Assembly (NCBI GenBank): GCA_964557545.1 | Contig: CAZLAK010000013.1 | Coordinates: forward strand, 1-52,670 | Direction of reading: 5' to 3' | DNA length: 52,670 nt | Source: CAZLAK01 sp964557545 | Lineage (GTDB): Bacteria > Bacillota > Desulfotomaculia > Desulfotomaculales > Pelotomaculaceae | Shown: piece by piece, positions 15,782 through 24,100 of the stretch | Layout of the letters: every line of letters begins with the position of its first letter | Numbering within the stretch: position 1 is the first letter of the stretch | Notes under the pieces: generated by a model | The model's database searches: none | Told to the model about the DNA's origin: nothing | What the model saw: only the letters and a program-made list of their open reading frames with translations | Translations under genes and position numbers: made by a program

Positions 15782-17131
15782 TCAACCCAAGAAGGGAAAC
15801 TTTGGCAATTTGCCGCCCTTCTTGAGATTTTTCTCCATATCGACAATTTGCTTCATCATTTTTTTAGTCTGTTCAAACTGTTTTACCAAGCGGTTTACGT
15901 CCTGCACGGTAGTCCCGCTCCCCCGGGCAATGCGCCTCTTCCTGCTGGCATTTAACACCCGCTCCGGATCGCGCCGCTCCTCCGGTGTCATAGAGCGGAT
16001 AATGGCCTCCGCGTACACCAGTTCCTTTTCATCCAACTGCATATCCTTAAACCTTTTGAGACCGCCCAAGCCGGGAATCATGCTCAAAACCTGCTCTAAC
16101 GGCCCCAGCTTCTTAAAACTGGCAATCTGCTCTAAAAAGTCCTCCAGAGTAAACTCCATGCTGCGTATCTTTTTCTGCATCCTAGCCATCTGCTCGGCGT
16201 CAAAATTCTGCTGCGCTTTTTCAATTAAGGTGAGCACGTCGCCCATGCCCAGGATGCGGTCGGCCATGCGCTGCGGGTGAAAAGGCTCTATGGCCTCCAG
16301 TTTTTCGCCGACACCGGCAAATTTAATGGGTTTGCCGGTAACAGCACGGGCGGACAGGGCCGCGCCGCCCCTGGTATCGCCGTCCAGTTTGGTGAGCACG
16401 ATCCCGTCCAGGTTGAGCCTTTTATCAAATGTCTCGGCTACGTTTACGGCCGCCTGGCCGGTCATGGCATCCACTACGAGGAGGGTTTCGTGGGGCCTTA
16501 CGGCCTCTTTCATGGCCTCCAGTTCGGCCATAAGTTCTTCGTTGACTTCCTGCCTCCCGGCAGTATCGATGATGACTATGTCCCGGCCCTCAGATGCAGC
16601 ACTTTCCACGGCAGCAAGGCTAATGCCAACCGGGTCGCTTCCCGGCTCACCGGCGTACACGGGGATTCCGAGCTGGCTGCCTAAAACCTTAAGCTGTTTG
16701 ACGGCTGCCGGGCGGCAAACGTCTGCGGCCACCAACAGGGGCCGCCTGCCCTGACGGCGCAAAAGCCCGGCCAGTTTGGCGCAGGTGGTGGTTTTGCCGG
16801 CACCGTTTAAACCCACCACCATCACCACCGTCGGCGGCTTGGGGGACAGGTTAATCTGAGAATTGGTACCGCCCATCATGGCGGTGAGCTCTTCGTGGAC
16901 AATCTTAATCACGTGCTGTGTAGGGTTTAAGCTGGCCAGCAGTTCCTGGCCCACAGCCCTTTCTTTCACCCGGGCAATGAAATCCTTGACCACCTTGAAA
17001 TTGACATCCGCTTCTAAAAGAGCCAGGCGCACTTCTTTGAGCGCCTCGCTGACATCTGCTTCAGTGAGGCGTCCCTTGCTCCTCAACTTTTTAAAAGTTT
17101 CCTGCAGCCTTTCGGCAAGACCGGTAAACAA
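15782..17131 (-). CDS. ffh: Signal recognition particle protein Ffh
   Basis: The 449-residue SRP54 GTPase that, with SRP RNA, brings membrane protein ribosomes to FtsY. N domain about 1-90, G domain with GLNGAGKTT (107-115), DTAGRQ and TKLDGDTRGGAALS, then a methionine-rich M domain from about 300 with the RNA-binding sequence SRKRRIARGSGTTVQDVNRL. The start is TTG 17131, nine bases after AGGGGG. An 8-bp stem-loop lies between ylxM and ffh. Its receptor ftsY is in the same window but in a separate operon. Confidence 0.97.
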   Translation of the reverse strand: MFTGLAERLQETFKKLRSKGRLTEADVSEALKEVRLALLEADVNFKVVKDFIARVKERAVGQELLASLNPTQHVIKIVHEELTAMMGGTNSQINLSPKPPTVVMVVGLNGAGKTTTCAKLAGLLRRQGRRPLLVAADVCRPAAVKQLKVLGSQLGIPVYAGEPGSDPVGISLAAVESAASEGRDIVIIDTAGRQEVNEELMAELEAMKEAVRPHETLLVVDAMTGQAAVNVAETFDKRLNLDGIVLTKLDGDTRGGAALSARAVTGKPIKFAGVGEKLEAIEPFHPQRMADRILGMGDVLTLIEKAQQNFDAEQMARMQKKIRSMEFTLEDFLEQIASFKKLGPLEQVLSMIPGLGGLKRFKDMQLDEKELVYAEAIIRSMTPEERRDPERVLNASRKRRIARGSGTTVQDVNRLVKQFEQTKKMMKQIVDMEKNLKKGGKLPKFPFLG

Positions 17132-17154
17132 AGAGGCTGACCCCCTTTCTGGCG

Positions 17155-17180
17155 CTGACGGCAGTACCCGCCGCCGTCAG
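17155..17180 (-). repeat. Stem-loop between ylxM and ffh
   Basis: CTGACGGC (minus strand, 17180-17173) pairs perfectly with GCCGTCAG (17162-17155) across a ten-base loop. No T run follows, so it is not a standard terminator. It may protect or tune the mRNA ahead of ffh. Confidence 0.5.
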
Positions 17181-17197
17181 CCGGCAAAAGCCGCTTT

Positions 17198-17542
17198 TTA
17201 CTGTTTTAAAATACCGGCCAAAATTTCCCTTGCCCGCTGCACCTCGTCACTGTTGCAGCACTTCAAGTGCCCGTCAATAATGGACAAGGCTTCGGCCAGC
17301 CTGGACCTTTCTTCCCTGTGCCTTCTTACCAGCCCCAGCTTTTCCTCATAACTGAAAAGCTGCTGCTCAGCTCTCTTTAATATGTCGTGCACGGCCTGGC
17401 GGGTAACACCGTACTCCTCGGCAATTTCCCCCAAAGACAGGTTCTGGCAGTAATAGAGCTCTACAAAACTCCTCTGGCGGCCGGTAAGCAGCTGTCCGTA
17501 AAAGTCATACAACAGGTTCACCAGATCAAACTTATCCAGCAA
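17198..17542 (-). CDS. ylxM: YlxM family DNA-binding protein
   Basis: A 114-residue UPF0122/YlxM protein with a sigma-70 region-4-like helix-turn-helix: LTGRQRSFVELYYCQNLSLGEIAEEYGVTRQAVHDILKR (in part, about 19-57), then a helical tail. In Gram-positive bacteria it is nearly always upstream of ffh and is linked to SRP assembly. The start is TTG 17542 after GGTGGGCTTT. It is the first gene of the operon, about 35 bases from the consensus promoter start site. Confidence 0.9.
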   Translation of the reverse strand: MLDKFDLVNLLYDFYGQLLTGRQRSFVELYYCQNLSLGEIAEEYGVTRQAVHDILKRAEQQLFSYEEKLGLVRRHREERSRLAEALSIIDGHLKCCNSDEVQRAREILAGILKQ

Positions 17543-17586
17543 AAGCCCACCCGCCAGTCTATAAAGGGGTTTTACTTTACAGAAAG

Positions 17587-17615
17587 ATTATAACCAGCCC
17601 CTGAAAAGCTGTCAA
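17587..17615 (-). promoter_or_regulatory. Consensus sigma-A promoter of the ylxM-ffh-rpsP-trmD-rplS operon
   Basis: On the minus strand TTGACA (17615-17610), a 17-base spacer and TATAAT (17592-17587): an exact consensus promoter. Transcription should begin near 17580. It suits a strongly expressed operon of translation and SRP genes. Confidence 0.9.
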
Positions 17616-17648
17616 GAAAAGATCTTTTTAAATCCAAAAAGCAGGTTA

Positions 17649-17676
17649 TTGCCGGGCACGGGGCGAAGAATAATAT
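17649..17676 (+). promoter_or_regulatory. Possible promoter of the aminotransferase gene
   Basis: TTGCCG (17649-17654), a 16-base spacer and TAATAT (17671-17676). The match is partial. Its predicted start site near 17683 would exclude ATG 17682 as the translation start, in agreement with the ribosome binding site used downstream. Confidence 0.4.
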
Positions 17677-17741
17677 AAAAAATGTTTAGGACAACCGCCG
17701 ATTTTTATTTGGCGTTATCTTACTTACTCGAGGTGATGGTG

Positions 17742-19163
17742 TTGGCTTTTGGGATAAAAGCCAGCGGGAATAAGTCACTGCCCGCCGGATTTATAAGTTT
17801 AAAGGACGCGCTAAAACAAGACCGGGGAGAGGTAGCCGAAAACCACAAAAATTATTTAAACGCCTCTTTGGCCAGCATGCTGGGCCTTTTGAACTTCGAC
17901 AAGCATTTCGTGCGGGCCGAAGGGGTCTTTGTCTGGGACAGCCGCGGCCAAAAATACCTAGACTTTTTGGGGGCGTACGGTGCCCTAAACACGGGCCACA
18001 ACCACCCGCGGGTACTGTCCGCCTTAGAGCAGGTAAAGGACATGCCCAACTTACTGCAAGCCTCGCTAAACCCGCTGGCCGGCGCCCTGGCCAAGAACCT
18101 GGCCCTGGTAACTCCCGGCAGCCTGCGCCGTTCTTTTTTGTGCAACAGCGGGGCCGAGGCCGTCGAAGGCGCCCTAAAGCTAGCGCGGGCGGCCACCGGC
18201 CGGCAGGAATTTATATACTGCGAAGGTTCTTTCCACGGCAAAACCATGGGAGCGCTGTCGGTCACGGGCCGGGAAAAATACCAAAAAGCTTTTCTGCCCC
18301 TGGTGCCGGGCTGTCAGGCAATTCCCTACGGAGACTTAAATGCCTTAGAGGAAAAACTTAAAAAACGCGCGGCGGCCGCTTTCATCGTCGAGCCCATACA
18401 GGGCGAGGGCGGCATTATTGAGCCGCCGCCCGGGTATTTAAGCGGGGCCAGAGAACTCTGCACTAAGTACGGCACTCTGCTCATTATTGACGAAATTCAG
18501 ACCGGCTTTGGCCGCACGGGGCGGATGTTTGCCTGCGAGCACGAGGGTGTGGTGCCGGACATCATGACCCTGGCCAAGTCTTTGGGCGGCGGTGTAATGC
18601 CCGTAGGGGCTTACATCACAACCGACGAGATCTGGAAAAAAGCTTACGGCAGCCTGGACCGGGCTCTTTTGCACACTTCCACGTTTGGCGGCAACACGCG
18701 CGCCGCGGCGGCAGCCATCGCCGCTCTGGAGGTTATTTACGAGGAGGACCTCCCGGCGCGGGCCAAAGAGCTCGGCGAAAAGCTTTTAGCCGGCCTTTTT
18801 AAGCTTAAAGAAAAGCACCCCCTGATCAAGGACGTGCGCGGAAAGGGCCTGATGATCGGTATAGAGTTCAACCAGCCCGAAGGCCTTTTGTCCAAGGCCA
18901 CTTTCGGGCTGGCCGGAAAGCTCTCCGAAGAATACATGGGCAGCCTTGTGGCCGTAGAACTGCTCAACAGGCACCGCATCATCACCGCTTACACGCTGAA
19001 CAACCCCAACGTAATCCGGCTAGAGCCGCCGCTTACAGTCGGGGAGAAAGAGATCGACACGCTCCTATCAGCCCTGGAGGACATTTTTACCCGCCACAAG
19101 AGCTTTTTCAGCATGGCCGCTTCAGGCGCACGCACGGTCATCAAATCGCTCGTCAAAAAGTAA
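17742..19163 (+). CDS. Class III PLP-dependent aminotransferase (putrescine/diamine aminotransferase-like)
   Basis: A fold-type I, class III aminotransferase of about 473 residues. Visible are NSGAEA (135-140), FHGKTMGAL, the PLP-ring Asp in LLIIDEIQTGFGRTG (D250), the Schiff-base Lys in TLAKSLGGG (K279) and HTSTFGGN for phosphate contact. Overall it resembles the PatA/YgjG putrescine aminotransferase group, but acetylornithine, 4-aminobutyrate or other omega-amino substrates cannot be excluded. The start is TTG 17742, eight bases after GAGG (GTG 17739 also possible); ATG 17682 has no ribosome binding site. It is a single plus-strand gene that ends five bases from the convergent mtaD. Context gives no firm pathway, though polyamine synthesis would also produce the methylthioadenosine that the neighbours recycle. 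Confidence 0.87.
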   Translation: MAFGIKASGNKSLPAGFISLKDALKQDRGEVAENHKNYLNASLASMLGLLNFDKHFVRAEGVFVWDSRGQKYLDFLGAYGALNTGHNHPRVLSALEQVKDMPNLLQASLNPLAGALAKNLALVTPGSLRRSFLCNSGAEAVEGALKLARAATGRQEFIYCEGSFHGKTMGALSVTGREKYQKAFLPLVPGCQAIPYGDLNALEEKLKKRAAAAFIVEPIQGEGGIIEPPPGYLSGARELCTKYGTLLIIDEIQTGFGRTGRMFACEHEGVVPDIMTLAKSLGGGVMPVGAYITTDEIWKKAYGSLDRALLHTSTFGGNTRAAAAAIAALEVIYEEDLPARAKELGEKLLAGLFKLKEKHPLIKDVRGKGLMIGIEFNQPEGLLSKATFGLAGKLSEEYMGSLVAVELLNRHRIITAYTLNNPNVIRLEPPLTVGEKEIDTLLSALEDIFTRHKSFFSMAASGARTVIKSLVKK

Positions 19164-19167
19164 AGCG

Positions 19168-20469
19168 TTAGGGCCGCCTTATTAAATCGCAGGCGTACTT
19201 TTGAGCTTCACGCATAACGCGTTCTTCGTCCAAGGTGAGAACGCGTCTTTTTTCCATTATGACCTCGCCGTCAACGATTACTGTGTCCACGTCGGCCGCC
19301 TGGGCGGAGTAAACCAGGTGAGCGGCAATGTCGTGCTGCGGGCAGAGGTGCGGCCGGTGCAAGTCGACCAGTATGATGTCCGCCTTCATGCCGGGGGACA
19401 GGCAGCCCACGTCTTCAAGGCCCAGCGCCAGCGCACCGCGCCGGGTGGCCATCTCCAGCACTGTGTAGGCGGGGAGAACAGTGGGGTCGCCCGTATGCAC
19501 TTTTTGGAGCAGGGCAGCGCTGCGCATTTCCTCCACCATGTCCAGGTTGTTGTTGCTGGCAGCGCCGTCTGTTCCGATCCCCACGGTCACACCCTTGGCT
19601 AAAAGGCGCGCCACCGGCGATATGCCGCTGGCCAGCTTCATGTTGCTCTGCGGGCAGTGGGCCACACCTACCTTATTCTCGGCCAAAATTTCCATGTCTT
19701 CTTCGTCCAGATGCACGCAGTGGGCGGCCAGCACCGGCACTTCAAAAAGGCCCGTCTTCCACAAGTGCTTTACCGGTGTTGCGCCGTAAAGCTCCCGCAC
19801 CTGCTCAATTTCGTCCTTTGTTTCGGCCACGTGGATGTGGATGCCCGCCCCGTAGCGGGCAGCCAGTTCCGCCACCCTTTTTAAGTAATCCGGCGGGCAG
19901 GTATAAGGTGCGTGAGGCCCAAACATTACCTTTATCCTCCCGCCGGCCGCACCCTGCCACTCTTCGAGAAAAGACACGCTTTCTTGCACCGCAGCTTCCG
20001 CCTGGGGACCGATACCGATCATGCCACGGGAAAGGCAGGCTCTTAAACCGCTTTCCTGGACCGCTTTGGCCACCATGTCCATCACAAAGTACATGTCGGC
20101 AAAGGTAGTAGTGCCCGACTTGATCATTTCCAGGCAGGAAAGCGCAGCACCCCAGTAGATATCGTCCGGCGCAAGCTTTGCTTCCAGCGGCCAGATCTTA
20201 TCTTTTAACCACTTCATGAGCGGCAGGTCGTCGGCATAGCCGCGCAAAAGGGTCATGGAAGCGTGGGTGTGGCAGTTAACCAGGCCGGGAAGGGCCGCCT
20301 TGCCGCTGGCCTCAATAACCCGGCCGGCAGCGAAATCACAGGGCGCAGAGCCCAAGGGCCCCACAGATACAATTTTACTGCCTTCGACAGCAATCTCGCC
20401 TTCCCAGTAAATATCCCCGGGGCCGGTCATGGGAAGCACAACCGCCCCCCTTATCAACATCCGGGACAC
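19168..20469 (-). CDS. mtaD: 5'-methylthioadenosine/S-adenosylhomocysteine deaminase
   Basis: A 433-residue amidohydrolase that deaminates MTA and SAH (and related adenosyl compounds) to the inosine forms. Metal ligands are visible in NCHTHASM (H67, H69), HIHVAETKDE, AAHCVHLDEED and GTDGAASNNNLDM. The start is GTG 20469, six bases after GGGGGGA, giving MSRMLIRGAVVLP; the longer frame to 20532 overlaps ahcY. It is the last gene of mtnP-mtnA-ahcY-mtaD. With MtnP it forms the two-step route MTA to methylthioinosine to methylthioribose-1-phosphate. Confidence 0.94.
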   Translation of the reverse strand: MSRMLIRGAVVLPMTGPGDIYWEGEIAVEGSKIVSVGPLGSAPCDFAAGRVIEASGKAALPGLVNCHTHASMTLLRGYADDLPLMKWLKDKIWPLEAKLAPDDIYWGAALSCLEMIKSGTTTFADMYFVMDMVAKAVQESGLRACLSRGMIGIGPQAEAAVQESVSFLEEWQGAAGGRIKVMFGPHAPYTCPPDYLKRVAELAARYGAGIHIHVAETKDEIEQVRELYGATPVKHLWKTGLFEVPVLAAHCVHLDEEDMEILAENKVGVAHCPQSNMKLASGISPVARLLAKGVTVGIGTDGAASNNNLDMVEEMRSAALLQKVHTGDPTVLPAYTVLEMATRRGALALGLEDVGCLSPGMKADIILVDLHRPHLCPQHDIAAHLVYSAQAADVDTVIVDGEVIMEKRRVLTLDEERVMREAQKYACDLIRRP

Positions 20470-20525
20470 TAAAAATCCCCCCGCAAAATGGTTTTTGTAG
20501 GGCAGCAAAAACCGCCCGCAGCCTT

Positions 20526-21773
20526 TTAACACCAGGCGTGCAAGTAGTTCTTTTGCTCTTCGGTCAGTTCGTCGATCTCCACGCCCAGCGATTTAAGCTT
20601 TAACTGCGCCACGCGCATATCGATCTCTTCCGGAACCCGGTATACCTTATTTTCCAGGCGCCCGGCATTATCTTTCACAAACCTGGCAGCCAGCGCCTGC
20701 AGGCCAAAAGACAGGTCCATGATCTCCACCGGGTGACCGTCCCCCGCCGCCAAGTTGACCAGCCTGCCCTCGGCCAGCAAGTAAAGCCTGCGGCCGTTGT
20801 CCAAAGTGTACTGCTCGATGTTGCGGCGCACTGTCCTCTTATCTACGGCCGCTGCCGCCAGATCCTGCTTGTCGATCTCCACGTCGAAGTGGCCGGCGTT
20901 GGCCAGAAGAGCCCCGTCCTTCATGCGGGCAAAGTGTTCAGCTCTGAGAGCGCGGCAGCAGCCAGTAACAGTAATAAAAATGTCGCCTTCGGCCGCGGCC
21001 TCAACCGACGGCATTACCTCAAAGCCGTCCATGCAGGCTTCAATGGCCTTCACGGGGTCCACTTCGCAGACAATAACGCGCGCCCCTAAGCCCTTGGCCC
21101 GCATGGCCACACCCTTGCCGCACCACCCGTAACCCAAAACTACCACCGACTTGCCGGCCACCACCAAATTGGTGGTGCGCATAATGCCCGACCAGACTGA
21201 TTCTCCCGTACCGTAGCGGTTGTCGAAGAGGAACTTGCACTTGGCGTCGTTAACCGCCAGCATGGGGAAGAGCAGCCGGCCTTCTCTTTCTAAGGCCAAT
21301 AACCGCCTTACGCCGGTCGTGGTCTCTTCACAGCCACCTATCACTTTTCCCGCCAGGTCCTTTTTTTCGGTGTGCAAGAGGAACACCAGGTCGCCCCCGT
21401 CGTCGATGATTATGTGCGGCTCGGTTTCCAAGGCCAGCAGGAGGTGCCGGCGGTACTCCTCCTCCGTAGCCCCGTGCCACGCAAAGACGGTAATGCCGCC
21501 TGCAGCCAGCGCAGCGGCTACATCGTCCTGGGTGGAGAGAGGGTTGGAGCCGGTCACGGCCACTTCCGCCCCGCCGTCACGAATCGTTTCCGCCAGGCAC
21601 GCCGTCTTGGCCTCCAAGTGGATGGACATGGCCACCCGCACACCCGCAAACGGGCACTCTTTTACAAATTCCTCCCTTACGGCGTTAAGCACCGGCATGT
21701 GTGCCCGCGCCCAGTCGATCTTCAGCCTTCCCTCGGGGTAAAGCCCGGGATTGCGCACAATACTTTCGACCAC
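20526..21773 (-). CDS. ahcY: Adenosylhomocysteinase
   Basis: Splits S-adenosylhomocysteine to adenosine and homocysteine with bound NAD, clearing the by-product of methylations. It has 415 residues, the short bacterial/archaeal form. Substrate residues are seen in AMSIHLEAKTA (H52), IIDDGGDL, CEETTTG and the Lys/Asp of VNDAKCKFLFDN (about 175-185). The NAD site is GYGWCGKG (214-221). The C-terminus lacks the usual KPxYYRY ending but keeps the general form. The start GTG 21773 follows GGGGGGTTCTTAA. Lies between mtnA and mtaD. Confidence 0.95.
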   Translation of the reverse strand: MVESIVRNPGLYPEGRLKIDWARAHMPVLNAVREEFVKECPFAGVRVAMSIHLEAKTACLAETIRDGGAEVAVTGSNPLSTQDDVAAALAAGGITVFAWHGATEEEYRRHLLLALETEPHIIIDDGGDLVFLLHTEKKDLAGKVIGGCEETTTGVRRLLALEREGRLLFPMLAVNDAKCKFLFDNRYGTGESVWSGIMRTTNLVVAGKSVVVLGYGWCGKGVAMRAKGLGARVIVCEVDPVKAIEACMDGFEVMPSVEAAAEGDIFITVTGCCRALRAEHFARMKDGALLANAGHFDVEIDKQDLAAAAVDKRTVRRNIEQYTLDNGRRLYLLAEGRLVNLAAGDGHPVEIMDLSFGLQALAARFVKDNAGRLENKVYRVPEEIDMRVAQLKLKSLGVEIDELTEEQKNYLHAWC

Positions 21774-21798
21774 TTAAGAACCCCCCAAAAAGCAAATT

Positions 21799-22866
21799 TT
21801 ATGGTTTTTCAGCGGCTTTTTGGCCGCCGGTTAGAACTTCGTTCAGATTTTCTCCATAAGGGGGCCGGATAATTCCCCGCTCAGTAATGATGGCCGTGAT
21901 CAGCCGGTGCGGGGTCACATCAAAAGCCGGGTTCCACACCGCAACCCCCGGCGGGGCAATTTGCTGGCCGGCCAGGTGTGTTACCTCGGAAGGGTCCCTT
22001 TCTTCTACCGGAATTCCGTCACCTGAAGGAAGACTTAAGTCGATGGTAGAAGTGGGGGCCGCCACGTAAAACGGCAGCCCGTGGTAACCGGCCAGCACCG
22101 CCAGGGAGTAAGTGCCGATCTTGTTGGCCGTGTCACCGTTGGCGGCAATGCGGTCAGCACCGACGATCACCAGGTCGGCCATCCCTTTGGCCATCAGGTA
22201 GCCGGCCATGCTGTCGGTGATCAGGGTCAGCGGCACACCCTCCCTCATCATCTCCCAGGCGGTAAGCCTGGCCCCCTGCAAGAGGGGGCGCGTCTCGCAG
22301 GCGTAAACGAAGAGCTTTTTGCCCTCTTCACGGGCCGCCCTCAATACCCCCAGGGCCGTTCCGTAACCAGCAGTGGCCAGGGCGCCGGCGTTGCAGTGAG
22401 TGAGAACTCTTGCCCCGTCCGGTATAAGCTCCCGGCCCAAAATCCCGATTTTTCTATTGGCCTCTGTGTCCTCATTAAAGATGGCTTTTGCCTCTTCTAA
22501 AAGGGCGGCTGCCAGGTCTTCGCCGCTTGCAGCGGGGGGTAGCGAACGCATCTTCTTCAACATCCTGTCCAGCGCCCACGTAAGGTTGACAGCGGTCGGC
22601 CGGGTGGCCGCCAGTTCTCTGGCTGCGCCCTCCACATAAGCGACTGAATCCTGTCCTGCCTGCCCCCGGCACTCCCCTGCCGCCAGGACGAGGGCAAAGG
22701 CGGCTGCCGCGCCGATAGCCGGCGCTCCCCGCACGGCCAGGCGCTTGATAGCACCGGCCACCTCCCGATAACCGGTGCAGGTGAGATAGGAAGCTTCTGC
22801 CGGGAGCTTGGTTTGGTCGAGGATTAAAAGCTTGTTTTCTCCTTCCAGCCAGCGCAAGGTTTCCAA
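21799..22866 (-). CDS. mtnA: Methylthioribose-1-phosphate isomerase
   Basis: Converts 5-methylthioribose-1-phosphate to methylthioribulose-1-phosphate. Its 355 residues and the eIF2B-like fold fit. Diagnostic are RGAPAIGAAAAFAL (46-59), LTHCNAGALATAGYGTALG with the catalytic Cys, and GADRIAANGDTANKIGTYSLA with the catalytic Asp. The start is TTG 22866, seven bases after GGGGGG. It follows mtnP by 12 bases. No mtnB, mtnC, mtnD or aldolase gene follows, so the fate of its product is not shown here. Confidence 0.96.
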   Translation of the reverse strand: METLRWLEGENKLLILDQTKLPAEASYLTCTGYREVAGAIKRLAVRGAPAIGAAAAFALVLAAGECRGQAGQDSVAYVEGAARELAATRPTAVNLTWALDRMLKKMRSLPPAASGEDLAAALLEEAKAIFNEDTEANRKIGILGRELIPDGARVLTHCNAGALATAGYGTALGVLRAAREEGKKLFVYACETRPLLQGARLTAWEMMREGVPLTLITDSMAGYLMAKGMADLVIVGADRIAANGDTANKIGTYSLAVLAGYHGLPFYVAAPTSTIDLSLPSGDGIPVEERDPSEVTHLAGQQIAPPGVAVWNPAFDVTPHRLITAIITERGIIRPPYGENLNEVLTGGQKAAEKP

Positions 22867-22878
22867 GCTCTGCCCCCC

Positions 22879-23646
22879 CTACTGCCGGCAGCTGCAGGTG
22901 CGGTCGGGATCGATCCAGGTAATGGCCTGTACGAGCAGTTTTTTAATATTCTCGCTGTTTTGCATCATCACATCCACCACTTCCCGGTGGGTAAGGGGGG
23001 CAGGGGAGATGCCGGCCGCAAAGTTGGTAACCATGGCTACGGTGGCGTAGCACATCTCGGCTTCTCTGGCCAGCGGCGCTTCCGGCACCCCGGTCATACC
23101 CACCAGGTCGCCTCCCAGCAGCCGGAACATCTTTATCTCGGCTGCAGTTTCAAAGCGAGGCCCTTCCGTGCAGACATAAGTCCCGCCGGCGTGGGCGTGA
23201 AAACCGTAAGATCTCGCCGCCCGTGCCAGTATTTCCCTCAGCTCCGGGCAGTAGGGGCTGGTCATATCCGTGTGCACCACCCCGGAAAGACCGCCCTCAA
23301 AAAACGTGTGCTGCCTGTTTTTAGTGAAGTCCAGGAACTGGTCGACAAAAACAAAGTGTCCCGGCTGCATAGCCGGATTTAATGAACCCACAGCCCCCGT
23401 GGCCAGCACGTTCTTAACGCCCAATTTCTTTAAAGCCGCAATATTGGCCCGGTAATTGACGAGGTGCGGCGGAACTGAGTGATCTTCGCCGTGGCGGTTT
23501 AAAAAGGCTACGGTCCTGCCGCGGTACATTCCTATTTTTAAATGAACCTCCCCGTAAGGGGTAGAAACCGTTTCCCCACGCACATCGCTCAGGATGCCGG
23601 GATCGTACACACCCGTACCGCCAATCACGGCAATTTTTACGTACAC
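22879..23646 (-). CDS. mtnP: S-methyl-5'-thioinosine/thioadenosine phosphorylase
   Basis: A 255-residue MTAP/PNP-family trimeric phosphorylase. Phosphate residues are in GGTGVYD (9-15) and NRHGEDH (50-56); the substrate region is GMTGVPEAPLAREAEMCYA. The base-pocket stretch reads TNFAAG with Asn208, where adenine-specific MTA phosphorylases carry Asp and 6-oxopurine enzymes Asn. This suggests methylthioinosine rather than MTA as substrate (inference), consistent with mtaD in the same operon. The start is GTG 23646, nine bases after AAAGGAGGA. First gene of the operon; the short Cys-containing tail (TCSCRQ) is unremarkable. Confidence 0.92.
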   Translation of the reverse strand: MYVKIAVIGGTGVYDPGILSDVRGETVSTPYGEVHLKIGMYRGRTVAFLNRHGEDHSVPPHLVNYRANIAALKKLGVKNVLATGAVGSLNPAMQPGHFVFVDQFLDFTKNRQHTFFEGGLSGVVHTDMTSPYCPELREILARAARSYGFHAHAGGTYVCTEGPRFETAAEIKMFRLLGGDLVGMTGVPEAPLAREAEMCYATVAMVTNFAAGISPAPLTHREVVDVMMQNSENIKKLLVQAITWIDPDRTCSCRQ

Positions 23647-23711
23647 AAACTATTCCTCCTTTGCACTTTGCACTTCAAAGACGCGTTTAATGACGGTTTA
23701 TCATGGGAGAA

Positions 23712-23728
23712 TAATTAGAGACTAATTA
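23712..23728. repeat. Perfect 17-base inverted repeat upstream of mtnP
   Basis: TAATTAGAGACTAATTA: 7-base arms around AGA. It lies about 70 bases upstream of the mtnP start, in a stretch with no clear promoter boxes and no SAM riboswitch-like structure. It could be an operator for the mtn operon; the palindrome is AT-rich, so chance is possible. Confidence 0.4.
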
Positions 23729-23760
23729 AACAAGTTCGACCATCTTGCCTGTTATTCCTT

Positions 23761-24003
23761 TTAAAATTTTACCTTATTTACGGGCAGGTAACATGCCTGC
23801 CCGCAGCTCCTGCAGGACAGGACGTGCAGGCAGTAACCGCTGCCGTGCTGCCGGTAGCCGTCAGCAAAAACATCACTGTCCAGGTAAGCGCTGTAGCTGT
23901 CGTAAAAGTCACTTATTGCCCCGGTGTCTTGCATTTCTCTACCGCAGGCGCGGCATCTTTTCTCTAACTGAATGAGCCCGTTGCAGGCCGGGCAGATGGC
24001 CAC
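23761..24003 (-). CDS. Small zinc-ribbon protein of unknown function
   Basis: An 80-residue protein with two N-terminal CxxC knuckles (C4/C7 in CPACNG, C17/C20 in CRACGR), an acidic, aromatic middle (DFYDSYSAYLDSD) and a C-terminal group C58, C64, C67, C71 (CLHVLSCRSCGQAC). It should bind one or two zinc ions. No enzyme motif is seen. The GTG start is eight bases after GGGAGGTG, so the gene is real. It is divergent from the ArsR operon and upstream of mtnP on the same strand; it could belong to either story. I do not recognise a characterised family. Confidence 0.7.
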   Translation of the reverse strand: MAICPACNGLIQLEKRCRACGREMQDTGAISDFYDSYSAYLDSDVFADGYRQHGSGYCLHVLSCRSCGQACYLPVNKVKF

Positions 24004-24071
24004 CTGAGTTCACCTCCCAACCCTTGATAAAAATCATTTTAATTTTCCCCCGGCCGAGTTAAGTATACCTC

Positions 24072-24100
24072 TTGACATGTTTATCATATTATCTTAATAT
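24072..24100 (+). promoter_or_regulatory. Sigma-A promoter of the ArsR/persulfide operon
   Basis: TTGACA (24072-24077), a 17-base spacer and TAATAT (24095-24100). Transcription should start near 24107, inside the right arm of the inverted repeat described next, so repressor binding would block the polymerase. Confidence 0.8.

Noticed and set aside
23647..23760. SAM riboswitch upstream of the methylthioadenosine/SAH operon.
   Set aside because: Too short and without the paired elements of SAM-I, or an obvious SAH-riboswitch core. Only a short palindrome is present.
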